Shown: positions 1 to 7,011 of the stretch, piece after piece
How the letters are laid out: every line of letters begins with the position of its first letter
Position numbering within the stretch: position 1 is the stretch's first letter
DNA from: AC-32 sp038236705
Lineage (GTDB): Bacteria; Actinomycetota; Thermoleophilia; Gaiellales; Gaiellaceae
Reading direction: 5' to 3'
NCBI GenBank assembly: GCA_038236705.1
Contig: JBBRZN010000006.1
Coordinates: 1-64,000, forward strand
DNA length: 64,000 nt
Program-made: the position numbers and the translations under genes
Notes under the pieces: model-generated
Databases searched by the model: none
Seen by the model: only the letters and a program-made list of their open reading frames with translations
What the model was told of the DNA's origin: nothing

Positions 1-205
1 GGTCGTGATCGAAGACATCGATCCCGCGCCGATCCCGCGCATGCTCGAGCTCGTCGAGCACATCGCCGAGGTGCGCGGCATCGGGCTACGCGCGACGGGA
101 ACAACCGACCAGAAGGCCGCGCTCGAAGGCGCGGACTACGTCGTCGTCTGCATCTCCACCGGCGCACTCGAAAGCATGGCGCTCGACATCGCGATCCCTG
201 AGCGC
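1..205 (+). pseudogene. N-terminal fragment of a family-4 glycoside hydrolase
   Basis: Codons read from base 2 give a strip typical of GH4 enzymes, the NAD- and metal-dependent alpha-glucosidase/galactosidase family: EDIDP near the start, TTDQKAALEGADYVVVCIST in the middle and DIAIPERF at the end. In intact relatives the last motif continues as IPERYGI followed by the catalytic region. Here similarity stops near base 205, and the following DNA reads as an antisense coiled-coil gene. No catalytic cysteine, histidine or metal site remains in the window, and the 5' end lies outside it. It is either a truncated gene at a rearrangement point or an assembly junction. The alpha-glucoside genes at 9-15 kb make a related origin plausible. 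Confidence 0.6.
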
Positions 206-448
206 TTTTTCGAGCGCTTCGAGCGCCGCCTCGGCCTCGGCACGCGCCAGCTCAGCCCGCTTCTCCTCGAGGCGCCGCTCGAAGTCTTGCTGCGCGCGCA
301 GCGCGAGGGCCAGGCGACCTTCTCGTTCTCGGCGCTGTTCGTCGAGCGCGCTCAACGCGGCCTGGCTTTCCTCCGCGGCCTGCCTCGCGCCTTGGAACTC
401 CTGCTCGAGTGCCGCGAGCTCGTTTCTCGTCTTTTCTGTTTCGGTCAC
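206..448 (-). CDS. Coiled-coil protein, 3' end truncated or fused
   Basis: The ATG at 448 opens a protein of about 80 residues that is almost pure heptad-like sequence, rich in E, A, R, L and Q (for example LAALEQEFQGARQ and RRLEEKRAELARAEAEAALE). This is typical of a long alpha-helical coiled coil. There is no signal peptide or membrane segment. The frame runs on to base 86, but below about 205 it is merely the complement of the GH4 fragment and reads as unrelated residues, so the true 3' part is missing. Function unknown; it could be the start of a scaffold or chromosome-partition-like protein. The coiled-coil call is safe; the gene boundaries are not. Confidence 0.45.
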
Positions 449-771
449 TCAGCTCCCGTCGGGGCGATTGTGCCGAACCTCCTCGTAACCCGCCAGCGGC
501 CTGCTCACGAAATACCTCATGCCCACTGCGGCCGTGCCCTGTAGCTCCCGAACTGATGTTGGCGCGCTCCGGGCGTTTGCCGGGGCGCGGCCTGATCATA
601 CGAGCTCAAGTGGGACGCGTGCCGCCCTCCCCAGCTCGCTCCAAGAAGGGTGGAAGTCGAGCGCAAACGGCAGGCTTTGTCAGACCCCTTCTACCTCGCG
701 CCCTCGGCGCGAGAAGCTTTGCTTTCCTTGTGGGGCTCGACAACTGCAGAAATCTGACGAAACTGAGAGGA

Positions 772-969
772 GTGATCAACGAACGTCGGGAGCGGCCCCG
801 GCACCTGCGGCAGGGCAAACGGTTGAAAAACGGCACCATCGTGGTGGCTGAGTACGACGCTGCCGGCTACCTCGTTCGGGAGACGTACTACTACAGCTCC
901 AACGACCAATTGCTGACGAGGATCGTCGAAGGCGGGTCAGACGAACGCGAGTCGCCCAACGCGGCCTAG
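772..969 (+). CDS. Small hypothetical protein (65 aa)
   Basis: GTG at 772 is preceded by GAGAGG, a plausible ribosome site though closely spaced. The product is basic at its N-terminus and then reads LKNGTIVVAEYDAAGYLVRE followed by a tyrosine cluster (TYYYSSND), suggesting a small beta-rich domain. The frame is open much further upstream, but the upstream residues are low-complexity R/P/S-rich and look non-coding. I do not recognise the family. It sits alone in a gene-poor stretch. Confidence 0.35.
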   Translation: MINERRERPRHLRQGKRLKNGTIVVAEYDAAGYLVRETYYYSSNDQLLTRIVEGGSDERESPNAA

Positions 970-1651
970 CTAGCAACCGGGCCACGACACAGTATCCCCC
1001 TGCTTGCCTCCCCCTGCTTGCCTGCCTCTGAACCCTCACAAGACGCTCAGGTTCGCATCTATAGCCCGTCCACGTCGCCGTTCACCTTCCCCATCGGATC
1101 TGGCAGATCGGGCCCGAGCGCTCGCGTCTTGCGTAGACCTCACGTAGACCCTCGAAGTGCCCTCGAGATCCCCTGGCCGTTGGCCGGCTCCAATTGCTTG
1201 ACGCGCTTCGACCGAGCTCGAACGGCCGAGCGGGTAGGGGCGGGCCTCTTCGCGCAGCGTCGCCCGCCTGACTTCCGCCCTGTCAGGTTCTCTCGCCCGC
1301 GAAATGAAGTGCGGCAGTCAACCGTAGACGGGTGATGGATCAACCATTCGACCCTCCGCGACACTGAGCGAGCATCCGAGAAGGCGAGCCCCGATGCGGC
1401 GGGGGCGCGCCTGCGGAAGCCACAGGGGAGGACTCAAAGCGGGGGCCGTGGCGGCGGCCCCCGCTTTGTGGTGTCCACCTATTGGCTGCTTTGCAGCTCG
1501 TGAGGAGCTGAGTCGACGCCTGAGGTCTACCAACGCCGTCCGCCCCTGGATCGACGGCGGGCCATTCGCTTAGCCGTCCAGTAGAGGAGCAGCCCCGCTG
1601 CAACGGCTGCGCCTACGCCAAATACGATGTACCCGATCAAGCGCCGAATTA
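970..1651. other. Gene-poor stretch containing one strong hairpin
   Basis: No open frame here has convincing protein character on either strand; the available frames are arginine/serine/proline-rich shadows. A short direct repeat (CCCCTGCTTGCCT) occurs near 1000-1024. The only clear structure is the 12-bp perfect hairpin at 1436-1467. Confidence 0.5.
1436..1467. terminator. Perfect 12-bp hairpin, possible terminator
   Basis: Arms AAAGCGGGGGCC (1436-1447) and GGCCCCCGCTTT (1456-1467) are exact reverse complements around an 8-base loop. There is no long T-run on either strand, so if it terminates transcription it is of the U-poor kind common in high-GC actinobacteria. It faces the 3' end of the small minus-strand gene ending at 1652. 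Confidence 0.45.
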
Positions 1652-2011
1652 CTACTGGGGCCGCTGGACCCTAGGGGCCTTGCTGGGATCATCGGCGCTC
1701 TCACCAGCCGCCTCCCAATAGAAGAGCTCGTGCGCTGCTGAAGGCGTTCCTTCCAAAAGCGGCCCCCATACCGCGAATGAGGCCGAAGCGGCCTGGTCGT
1801 TGAAGAGGTCACGGAGCCGATTCTCGACGTCTGGCCCCTCGAATAGGAACACGACCTCTGAACTGCCGAGGTAGACGCCGTGCCGAACGAGCCCGATCTC
1901 GCCAGGGTCGTATGGGGGCCCGGATTCCAGAAGCTCAGCGGCGGCCTCGTGGCTGCCGGGCTTCAGCTTTGCCGTTACTACAACTCGCTGCACCGCGTGG
2001 ATGGTAGGCAA
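1652..2011 (-). CDS. Small hypothetical protein, possible dimeric alpha/beta-barrel fold (119 aa)
   Basis: The frame opens with TTG at 2011; a GTG at 1993 is an alternative start. The protein begins with a beta-strand-like run (AVQRVVVTAKLKPG), then a helix (SHEAAAELLESG), another strand with HGVYLGSSEVVFLFEGPD, and a helix, consistent with a small ferredoxin-like or dimeric alpha/beta-barrel domain such as those in monooxygenase-like or NIPSNAP-like proteins. The C-terminus is charged and probably disordered. No catalytic residues can be named. It is a lone gene between the hairpin and a 470-base gap before tRNA-Gly. Confidence 0.55.
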   Translation of the reverse strand: MPTIHAVQRVVVTAKLKPGSHEAAAELLESGPPYDPGEIGLVRHGVYLGSSEVVFLFEGPDVENRLRDLFNDQAASASFAVWGPLLEGTPSAAHELFYWEAAGESADDPSKAPRVQRPQ

Positions 2012-2479
2012 TCGGACAGCGCCTCGACGGCCTAACTCACGCGCATCGCGCTGTGCGAGGCAGGGTGTTAACTAACCGGCCGCTAGGAGTTTCACGCGCC
2101 AGCGGGCTAGGATCATCGATGTGCCCGAATACCTAGTAGTGGAGGCGGCCCCGCCAACCCAGCGCACGCTGCGGCAACGGCGCTGGGCGGCATGTTGGGG
2201 CCAAGAAGCGGTCTCCCCATCTCCGCTCTGCTCGGCAACCTCCCCGATTGACTAGTCAGTCAAACCCGTTCTTGGAACGGCCCGACTCCACACATTGTGG
2301 AGCTTTGGGGCGAGCGCACACCGGCTTCGGAGCATCGCGCCCGCAGTTTCTCTGCGAGACGCTACGCGGTAGCACCAGCGCCCCGACGCTGACCAGATGC
2401 TGACTTTCCCCCGCCCGGAGGGGCCAGCTAGCGGCGGCCCTGCGAGCGATTCACGCCGTTTGCGGCGGAATCGCGAGAG
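2012..2479. other. Intergenic stretch with no recognisable feature
   Basis: I see no supported gene, repeat or hairpin. A 44-codon frame from a GTG at 2119 lacks a ribosome site and protein-like composition and was not accepted. Confidence 0.5.
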
Positions 2480-2553
2480 AGCGGATGATGGGATTCGAAC
2501 CCACGACCTTCTGCATGGCAAGCAGACGCTCTAGCCAACTGAGCTACATCCGC
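2480..2553 (-). tRNA. tRNA-Gly(GCC)
   Basis: On the minus strand the sequence opens with acceptor GCGGATG (2553-2547) and closes with CATCCGC plus discriminator T. The D arm is GTAGCTCAGTTGG..AGAGC, the anticodon stem TCTGC/GCAGA encloses loop TTGCCAT with anticodon GCC, and the T arm is GTGGGTTCGAATCCCAT. The CCA end is not encoded. All arms pair, so the gene looks functional. Confidence 0.95.
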
Positions 2554-2578
2554 GAAGGCGAAAAGTATAGCCGCGACC

Positions 2579-2980
2579 TCAGGCGGCCGAATCCAGCGCT
2601 TCGTTGACCAGGCGGTCGGCGAGCTCGTTGTGCTCGCGGCGCACCGCGGTGTAGGTGACCTTGCCGAGCCGGCGCTCCAGGGCCTCGGCGTCGGCGACCA
2701 GCTCCCGCAGCGCCTCGTTCTTGACCTTGTACTCGCCGCGCATCTGCTTGACGAGGAGCTCGGAGTCGGAGACGACCTCTACCTCGTCCACCCCCCGCTC
2801 CAGCGCGGAGGCGAGCCCGGCGATCAGGCCGCTGTACTCGGCGACGTTGTTCGTGGCCACGCCGATCGCCTCGCCACGTGCGTCGAGCACTGTGCCGTCG
2901 TCGGCCTCGAGCACATAGCCGTAGGCGGCGGGGCCCGGGTTGCCGCGCGAGCCGCCGTCCGTCGAGAGCTTCGCCTTCAG
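2579..2980 (-). CDS. RNase HI family protein
   Basis: A single RNase H fold of about 133 residues, which would hydrolyse the RNA strand of RNA-DNA hybrids. All four acidic active-site positions are visible: D in STDGGSRGNPGP near residue 7, E in NNVAEYSGL, D in VVSDSELLVK, and D in HNELADRLVNEAL near the C-terminus. The first in-frame GTG (2914) would delete the first catalytic Asp, so translation must begin upstream. The only suitable codon is CTG at 2980, which overlaps the TGA of the preceding gene (CTGA) and has a G-rich run a few bases before it. This implies translational coupling to the NIF3-like gene. In other actinobacteria this domain also occurs fused to a phosphatase; here it stands alone. 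The family is certain, the start inferred. Confidence 0.88.
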   Translation of the reverse strand: MKAKLSTDGGSRGNPGPAAYGYVLEADDGTVLDARGEAIGVATNNVAEYSGLIAGLASALERGVDEVEVVSDSELLVKQMRGEYKVKNEALRELVADAEALERRLGKVTYTAVRREHNELADRLVNEALDSAA

Positions 2981-3300
2981 CTCGCCCCCGGCTCGAGCAG
3001 CTCGTAGAGGTCGAAGGCCGGCTCCTCGTAGGGGTGGGCGGCCCGCATTGCCTCGATCACCTCGGTCTCCCGCTCGAGGGGATAGACCGTTTCCAAACGG
3101 AGCTCGGCGACCCGCTGATCGGCGCCTCGCCGCCCAACGCTCGGGGTCGTCGACAACCCGCCCTGGAACGTTCCGGTCCCCTCGGTGTACCAGGAGCAGC
3201 GCTCGTAGTCGCCGATCCGGCCCGCGCCCGCGGTGAAGAGCGCCTCGCGGACGGAATCGAGCGCCTCACGGGGCACGAAGACGACGAGCTTCCGATTCAC
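2977..3300 (-). CDS. NIF3/YqfO insert-domain-like protein (107 aa)
   Basis: The protein resembles the stand-alone version of the PII/CutA-like domain inserted in NIF3/YqfO proteins. It opens with KLVVFVPREALDSVREALF, carries the conserved GAGRIGDYERCSW segment and GTGTFQG loop, and ends with AHPYEEPAFDLYELL, the hallmark HPYEEPA motif. This fold usually forms trimers and may bind metal or small ligands; the exact role is unknown. GTG at 3300 has TATGGT eight bases upstream, so the mRNA may be leaderless. It overlaps the RNase HI gene by four bases (CTGA). Confidence 0.8.
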   Translation of the reverse strand: MNRKLVVFVPREALDSVREALFTAGAGRIGDYERCSWYTEGTGTFQGGLSTTPSVGRRGADQRVAELRLETVYPLERETEVIEAMRAAHPYEEPAFDLYELLEPGAS

Positions 3301-3308
3301 GTTTCCGG

Positions 3309-3314
3309 ACCATA
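3309..3314 (-). promoter_or_regulatory. -10 element (TATGGT), leaderless start at 3300
   Basis: TATGGT lies eight bases before the GTG of the NIF3-like gene, a spacing that would put the transcription start at or next to the start codon. No -35 element is evident. Confidence 0.4.
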
Positions 3315-3335
3315 GACGGCGGGCACCCTCGACCC

Positions 3336-3713
3336 GTGCCGACGATGCGCGTTCAACCCCGTCCGACTCCCGCCGAGCGCCCCGACACTCCGGTCGACGT
3401 CGAGGTCGACGAGGCGCTGGCCGTCCTGGCGGCGGCGATCGAGGATTGGGTAGCAGGGCAGCCTCATTGGGAGTTGATCCTGCGCGAGGGGCACCTCTTC
3501 GGCAAGGCGAACAATGTCGAGGCCGAGCTTCTCTTCGTGGCCGGCCAGGAAACCTCGGCGCTGCTCTTCCGCCTCGAGCAGCTCGACCGGGCCGACGAGC
3601 TCGAGGGCGAGTTCACGCTCGTCTTCGAGGAGAAGGACGGCATCGCCAAGACGGCGCGCCTGACGCCGAACGGGCTCGACGTCGAGCTCTTTCACATCCT
3701 GACGTTTACTTAG
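3336..3713 (+). CDS. Conserved hypothetical protein (125 aa)
   Basis: A soluble, acidic protein. It has a proline-rich N-terminal tail (to about residue 20), then alternating helix and strand segments: VDEALAVLAAAIEDWVAGQ, HWELILREGHLF, AELLFVAGQETSALLFRLEQL and a beta hairpin around EFTLVFEEKDGIAKTARL. No cysteines or obvious active-site motif. GTG at 3336 or ATG at 3345 could start it. Its stop overlaps the convergent beta-propeller gene by eight bases. I do not recognise the family; the composition and codon use look genuinely coding. Confidence 0.6.
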   Translation: MPTMRVQPRPTPAERPDTPVDVEVDEALAVLAAAIEDWVAGQPHWELILREGHLFGKANNVEAELLFVAGQETSALLFRLEQLDRADELEGEFTLVFEEKDGIAKTARLTPNGLDVELFHILTFT

Positions 3714-4584
3714 ACCACGATGGTTGGTACTCGTCGGCTGTTGCGGTGCTGACCCGGTGCAAGCCCTTGCCGTTCAGGCGCATCTCCCAGAGATGGAGAG
3801 GCCCGGTGTGCGGGCGGGCGCTCGCGAAAGCGAGCCAGCGGCCGTCGGGCGACCACGTCGGCTGAGCGTCCTCGAGCAGGTTGTTCGTCAGTCGCACTTG
3901 GTGTGAGCCGTCCGCGTTCATCAGCCAGATCTCGTTCGTCAGATCGACGGGGCTCGTGGCGCCGTTGAACTCATAGGCGATGCGCTTTCCGTCGGGAGAC
4001 CACGTGGGGGCCCAGGCCACTCCGCGACCGAGGGCGTTCCTGGTCAGCCGGCGCTGCCCCGTCCCGTTTGCGTTCATCACCCAGATCCGCGCCTGCGGTC
4101 CGGCGTAGACGATCTTCCGCCCGTCGGGCGACCAGTCGGGCACGTCCTCGAGCGCGGCCGTCCGGGTGAGCCGCTTCTTGCCGCTTCCGTCAGCGCGCAT
4201 CTTCCAGATGTCCGACTTCCCCGAGCGGGACGAGGAATAGGCGATCCAGCGCCCGTCGAACGACCATGCCGGGGCGGCTTCGTTGGCCGGGCCCGAGGTG
4301 AGCCTGCGCACTCCGGAGCCGCCGGCGCTCATCACGTAGATGTTGCCGTGGGCGACGAAGAGCACCCGGCGCCCGTCGGAGAAGAGATCTGGCTGCTCGT
4401 CGTACGAGGTGCGCGGTGTGAGCGCGTGCCGGCCGCGGCCGTTCGCGTTCATCATCCACACCTGGGACCTCCCATCCACGCCGGTGGCGCTGGCGAAGAC
4501 GATCCGACCGGTCGGCGCAGAGGCGGCCGAGGCGATCGACACGTAGAGGACGGCCAGGCCGAATATCGGGAAGAGCCGGAGCAC
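3706..4584 (-). CDS. Secreted TolB-like beta-propeller protein (PD40 repeats)
   Basis: A 292-residue exported protein. Residues 1-22 form a signal peptide (MLRLFPIFGLAVLYVSIASA, then ASA). The rest is a series of PD40/WD40-like blades, each with a WSPDGRxIAY-type strand (for example PDWSPDGRKIVYAG and PTWSPDGKRIAYEF) and a linker such as IWVMNANGTGQRRLT. Six blades can be counted, as in the C-terminal domain of TolB. There is no enzymatic domain, and a Pal-binding role is not expected in an organism with no sign of a Tol system here. A paralogue lies at 34605-35618. It probably binds a ligand or protein outside the membrane; the substrate is unknown. Confidence 0.85.
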   Translation of the reverse strand: MLRLFPIFGLAVLYVSIASAASAPTGRIVFASATGVDGRSQVWMMNANGRGRHALTPRTSYDEQPDLFSDGRRVLFVAHGNIYVMSAGGSGVRRLTSGPANEAAPAWSFDGRWIAYSSSRSGKSDIWKMRADGSGKKRLTRTAALEDVPDWSPDGRKIVYAGPQARIWVMNANGTGQRRLTRNALGRGVAWAPTWSPDGKRIAYEFNGATSPVDLTNEIWLMNADGSHQVRLTNNLLEDAQPTWSPDGRWLAFASARPHTGPLHLWEMRLNGKGLHRVSTATADEYQPSWSK

Positions 4585-4632
4585 GAGCCAATCTTGACTG
4601 ACGGTTGTTAGCCCGAAATGAACTGCAGTCCG

Positions 4633-6132
4633 TTACGGCTCGGTGTCGATCTGAGCCTTCTGGAGCTTCCCCGAGTAGTCGACGTAGATCGACTTCCACT
4701 CCGTGAAGACGTCCAGAGCGGCCTGCCCCGCCTCGCGGTGGCCGTTGCCTGTGCCCTTCGTGCCGCCGAACGGGAGGTGTACTTCTGCGCCGATCGTCCC
4801 GGCGTTGATGTAGGTGATCCCGGCCTCGAGGTCGCGCATCGCGCGGAAGGCCGTGTTCACATCGCGCGTGAAGATCGAGGACGAGAGGCCGAACTCGATC
4901 CCGTTCGAGACGCGGATCGCCTCGTCCACGTCAGCCACGCGGATGAGCGCCGTCGTCGGCCCGAAGATCTCCTCCTGGGCGACGCGCATCTGGGGGTCGA
5001 CCTCGCCGAAGATCGTGGGCCGATAGAAGAAGCCCTCGCTCAGGCCGTTGCCCTGCGCGACCTCCCCACCCGTGAGGAGCTTCGCGCCCTCGTCCACGCC
5101 GATCTCGGTGTAGGAGTGGATCTTCTCGAGCGCGCGCTGGTTGATCACGGGGCCGACGTCCACGCCCTCGTCCCAGCCGGGGCCGAGGCGCAGCTTCTCG
5201 GCGGCCGCGACGAGCCGCGTCTGGAGCCCGTCGTAGACGCCCGCCTGCACGATCACGCGCGAAGCGGCGGTGCAGCGCTGGCCGGAGGTGCCGAAGGCCG
5301 ACCAGATGATCCCCTCCACCGCGAGCTCGAGGTCCGCGTCGTCGAGGACGATGATCGCGTTCTTGCCGCCGAGCTCCAGGTGGATGTGCTTGAGGTGGTC
5401 GGCAGCGTTGCGCATCACCTCGACCCCGGTCTCGCGCGAGCCCGTGAGCGTGATCACCGGCACGTCGGGATGGCGCACGAGCCGGTCGCCGACCTCTCCC
5501 CCGCCCCCGTGGACGATGTTGATCACGCCGGCGGGCACACCCGCTTCGACGAGCAGCTCGACGAAGCGCTCGCCCAGGAGCGGCGTGTCGGTGGCCGGCT
5601 TGAAGACGACCGTGTTGCCGCAGACCAGCGCGGGCGCGATCTTCCAGGACGGAATCGCGATCGGGAAGTTCCAGGGCGTGATCACGCCGACGACCCCGAT
5701 CGGCTGGCGGATGCTCATGTTGAACTTGTCGCGGAGCTCCGAGGGCGTGGTCTGGCCGAAGAGCCGCCGGCCCTCGCCGCCCATGTAGAAGCTCATGTCG
5801 ATCGCTTCCTGGACGTCGCCGGCGGCTTCGGGGACGACCTTGCCCATCTCGCGCGCCATCAGCTCGGTGACCTCGTCCTTGTGCTCGGCGAGCAGCCGGC
5901 CGAAGCGGAAGAGGATCTCGCCGCGCTTGGGCGCTGGGGTCAGGCGCCAGTCATCGAAGGCGGCGTTCGCAGCCTCGACCGCGCGATCGACGTCCTCGGC
6001 GCTCGAGCGCGGGAAGACGCCGAGCGTCTCGCCCGTCGCGGGGCTCGTCGTCTCGAAGGTCTCGCCGGAGGCGGCGTCCAACCATTCGCCACCGATGAAG
6101 TTCTTGAAGGCTTTGGTTGCCGCGGTTGACAC
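4633..6132 (-). CDS. NAD(P)-dependent aldehyde dehydrogenase
   Basis: A full-length (499 aa) ALDH superfamily enzyme oxidising an aldehyde to the acid. Visible hallmarks are the cofactor region VVGVITPWNFPIAIPSWKIA, the general-base glutamate in HLELGGKNA, the catalytic cysteine in FGTSGQRCTAASR, and the EIFGPTTAL and PFGGTKGTGNGHREAG motifs. The C-terminal signature (INAGTIGAEVHLPFGG) places it nearer to the uncharacterised AldH group or ALDH7-like enzymes than to betaine aldehyde dehydrogenases; the substrate cannot be read from sequence. GTG at 6132 has TAGAAT seven bases upstream, and that hexamer contains the TAG stop of the preceding 71-aa gene. Confidence 0.93.
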   Translation of the reverse strand: MSTAATKAFKNFIGGEWLDAASGETFETTSPATGETLGVFPRSSAEDVDRAVEAANAAFDDWRLTPAPKRGEILFRFGRLLAEHKDEVTELMAREMGKVVPEAAGDVQEAIDMSFYMGGEGRRLFGQTTPSELRDKFNMSIRQPIGVVGVITPWNFPIAIPSWKIAPALVCGNTVVFKPATDTPLLGERFVELLVEAGVPAGVINIVHGGGGEVGDRLVRHPDVPVITLTGSRETGVEVMRNAADHLKHIHLELGGKNAIIVLDDADLELAVEGIIWSAFGTSGQRCTAASRVIVQAGVYDGLQTRLVAAAEKLRLGPGWDEGVDVGPVINQRALEKIHSYTEIGVDEGAKLLTGGEVAQGNGLSEGFFYRPTIFGEVDPQMRVAQEEIFGPTTALIRVADVDEAIRVSNGIEFGLSSSIFTRDVNTAFRAMRDLEAGITYINAGTIGAEVHLPFGGTKGTGNGHREAGQAALDVFTEWKSIYVDYSGKLQKAQIDTEP

Positions 6133-6139
6133 GGCGGCG

Positions 6140-6145
6140 ATTCTA
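6140..6145 (-). promoter_or_regulatory. -10 element (TAGAAT) of the aldehyde dehydrogenase gene
   Basis: Seven bases separate TAGAAT from the GTG at 6132, the geometry of a leaderless transcript. The first three bases double as the stop codon of the upstream gene. Confidence 0.45.
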
Positions 6146-6358
6146 GTCAGGCGGGTCGGTGCTCGGGAACGTGCCCGGCGCGCGGGCTCTGCGGCGGTCT
6201 CTGATCTCGCGCTTGCCGCCCTTGTCCCGGCCCGAGCGCCGGTCGTCGCCCTCGCGACGGTCGATGATGACGGTCACGTGGGGGTTGTCCTGGTAGTACT
6301 CGACCATCTTTTTGTAGAGCTCGTCCTCGAGCTCGCGCGGGATGACGCAATAGATCAT
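6143..6358 (-). CDS. Small conserved hypothetical protein (71 aa)
   Basis: Begins MIYCVIPRELEDELYKKMVE, a strand followed by a helix, then YQDNPHVTVIIDRREGDDRR and a long arginine/aspartate-rich tail, probably disordered. The pattern of a short alpha/beta start plus an RDRR tail recurs in small actinobacterial proteins of unknown role. ATG at 6358 follows TACAAT by nine bases. Its stop codon overlaps the promoter of the aldehyde dehydrogenase gene. Confidence 0.65.
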   Translation of the reverse strand: MIYCVIPRELEDELYKKMVEYYQDNPHVTVIIDRREGDDRRSGRDKGGKREIRDRRRARAPGTFPSTDPPD

Positions 6359-6367
6359 GGCGCTCGG

Positions 6368-6373
6368 ATTGTA
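6368..6373 (-). promoter_or_regulatory. -10 element (TACAAT) of the 71-aa gene
   Basis: A near-consensus -10 hexamer nine bases before the ATG at 6358; the transcript would be leaderless or nearly so. No -35 match. Confidence 0.45.
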
Positions 6374-6392
6374 GGTGCGTCCTGGGTTGGCG

Positions 6393-7007
6393 CTAGACCG
6401 GGGAGATCTCGGGTGTGATCCGTCCGTCTTCGGTCAGGCGCGCGTTCCACCCCGTGAAGAGCGTCTCGAGGTCGCGTGGATCGTGTCCGCGCTCGGCCAG
6501 GCGCACGGGCTGGCCGGAGTCGGGCGTGATCCGGTACTGGTACCAGGAGATGTCCCAGGCGACGGTGAGGACGACCTCGCTGTTGGTTCCCGAGAGGGGC
6601 ACGATCGAGGCCTTCGGCGCTCCGAGGCTTTTGGCGATCCCGGCAATCGTGCGCCGAAAGGCGCTCTCGTTGAAGCGATCTGCCGCCTCCACCATCGCAA
6701 GCTCGGGCTCGGAGAGCCGGCGCAGGATCGGCTCGTCCACGACGGGCGCGACCTGCTGCTTCCTCGATTCGAAGAGGGCGCCCAGGCCGCCGAGCCGCTT
6801 GCGCCGGGGCTCCGCCATCACCGGACTCGTGGGGCTCCCCTCCTTCAGCCAACCGTGCTCCCCGGCGGCCTCCAGGCAGAGCGGGCAGACGTCCACGAAG
6901 TTCTCGCCGTCGGGCGAGTAGCGCACCGCGCGCTCCCCGACGAGCAGCGTCCGCTCGCAGATCGCGCAGGTGCGCGTCGCCGTGACGACCTGCCGCGAGA
7001 TGCGCAT
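6393..7007 (-). CDS. Zinc-ribbon-like hypothetical protein (204 aa)
   Basis: The start is ATG at 7007, four bases after the EF-G2 stop, with AGGA overlapping that stop; longer readings would run into EF-G2. The N-terminal 50 residues hold two CxxC pairs (CAICERTLL and DVCPLCLEA), a likely zinc ribbon or treble clef. A helical region (residues 90-135) and a C-terminal alpha/beta domain with VVLTVAWDISWYQYRIT follow. No catalytic motif is recognisable. Its tight coupling to EF-G2 suggests co-expression, not necessarily a shared function. Confidence 0.75.
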   Translation of the reverse strand: MRISRQVVTATRTCAICERTLLVGERAVRYSPDGENFVDVCPLCLEAAGEHGWLKEGSPTSPVMAEPRRKRLGGLGALFESRKQQVAPVVDEPILRRLSEPELAMVEAADRFNESAFRRTIAGIAKSLGAPKASIVPLSGTNSEVVLTVAWDISWYQYRITPDSGQPVRLAERGHDPRDLETLFTGWNARLTEDGRITPEISPV

Positions 7008-7011
7008 CGTC

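Noticed and set aside
2119..2253. A 44-codon frame from a GTG in the gap before tRNA-Gly
   Set aside because: No ribosome site, no promoter-like hexamer and no protein-like pattern.
3706..4584. Assignment of the beta-propeller as TolB of a Tol-Pal system
   Set aside because: There is no TolB N-terminal domain and no tolQ, tolR, tolA or pal nearby; only the PD40 propeller is shared.
4618..6129. A 503-codon open frame opposite the aldehyde dehydrogenase gene
   Set aside because: It is the high-GC antisense shadow of a clear ALDH gene; its residues (repeated D, R, V, H) lack any domain.
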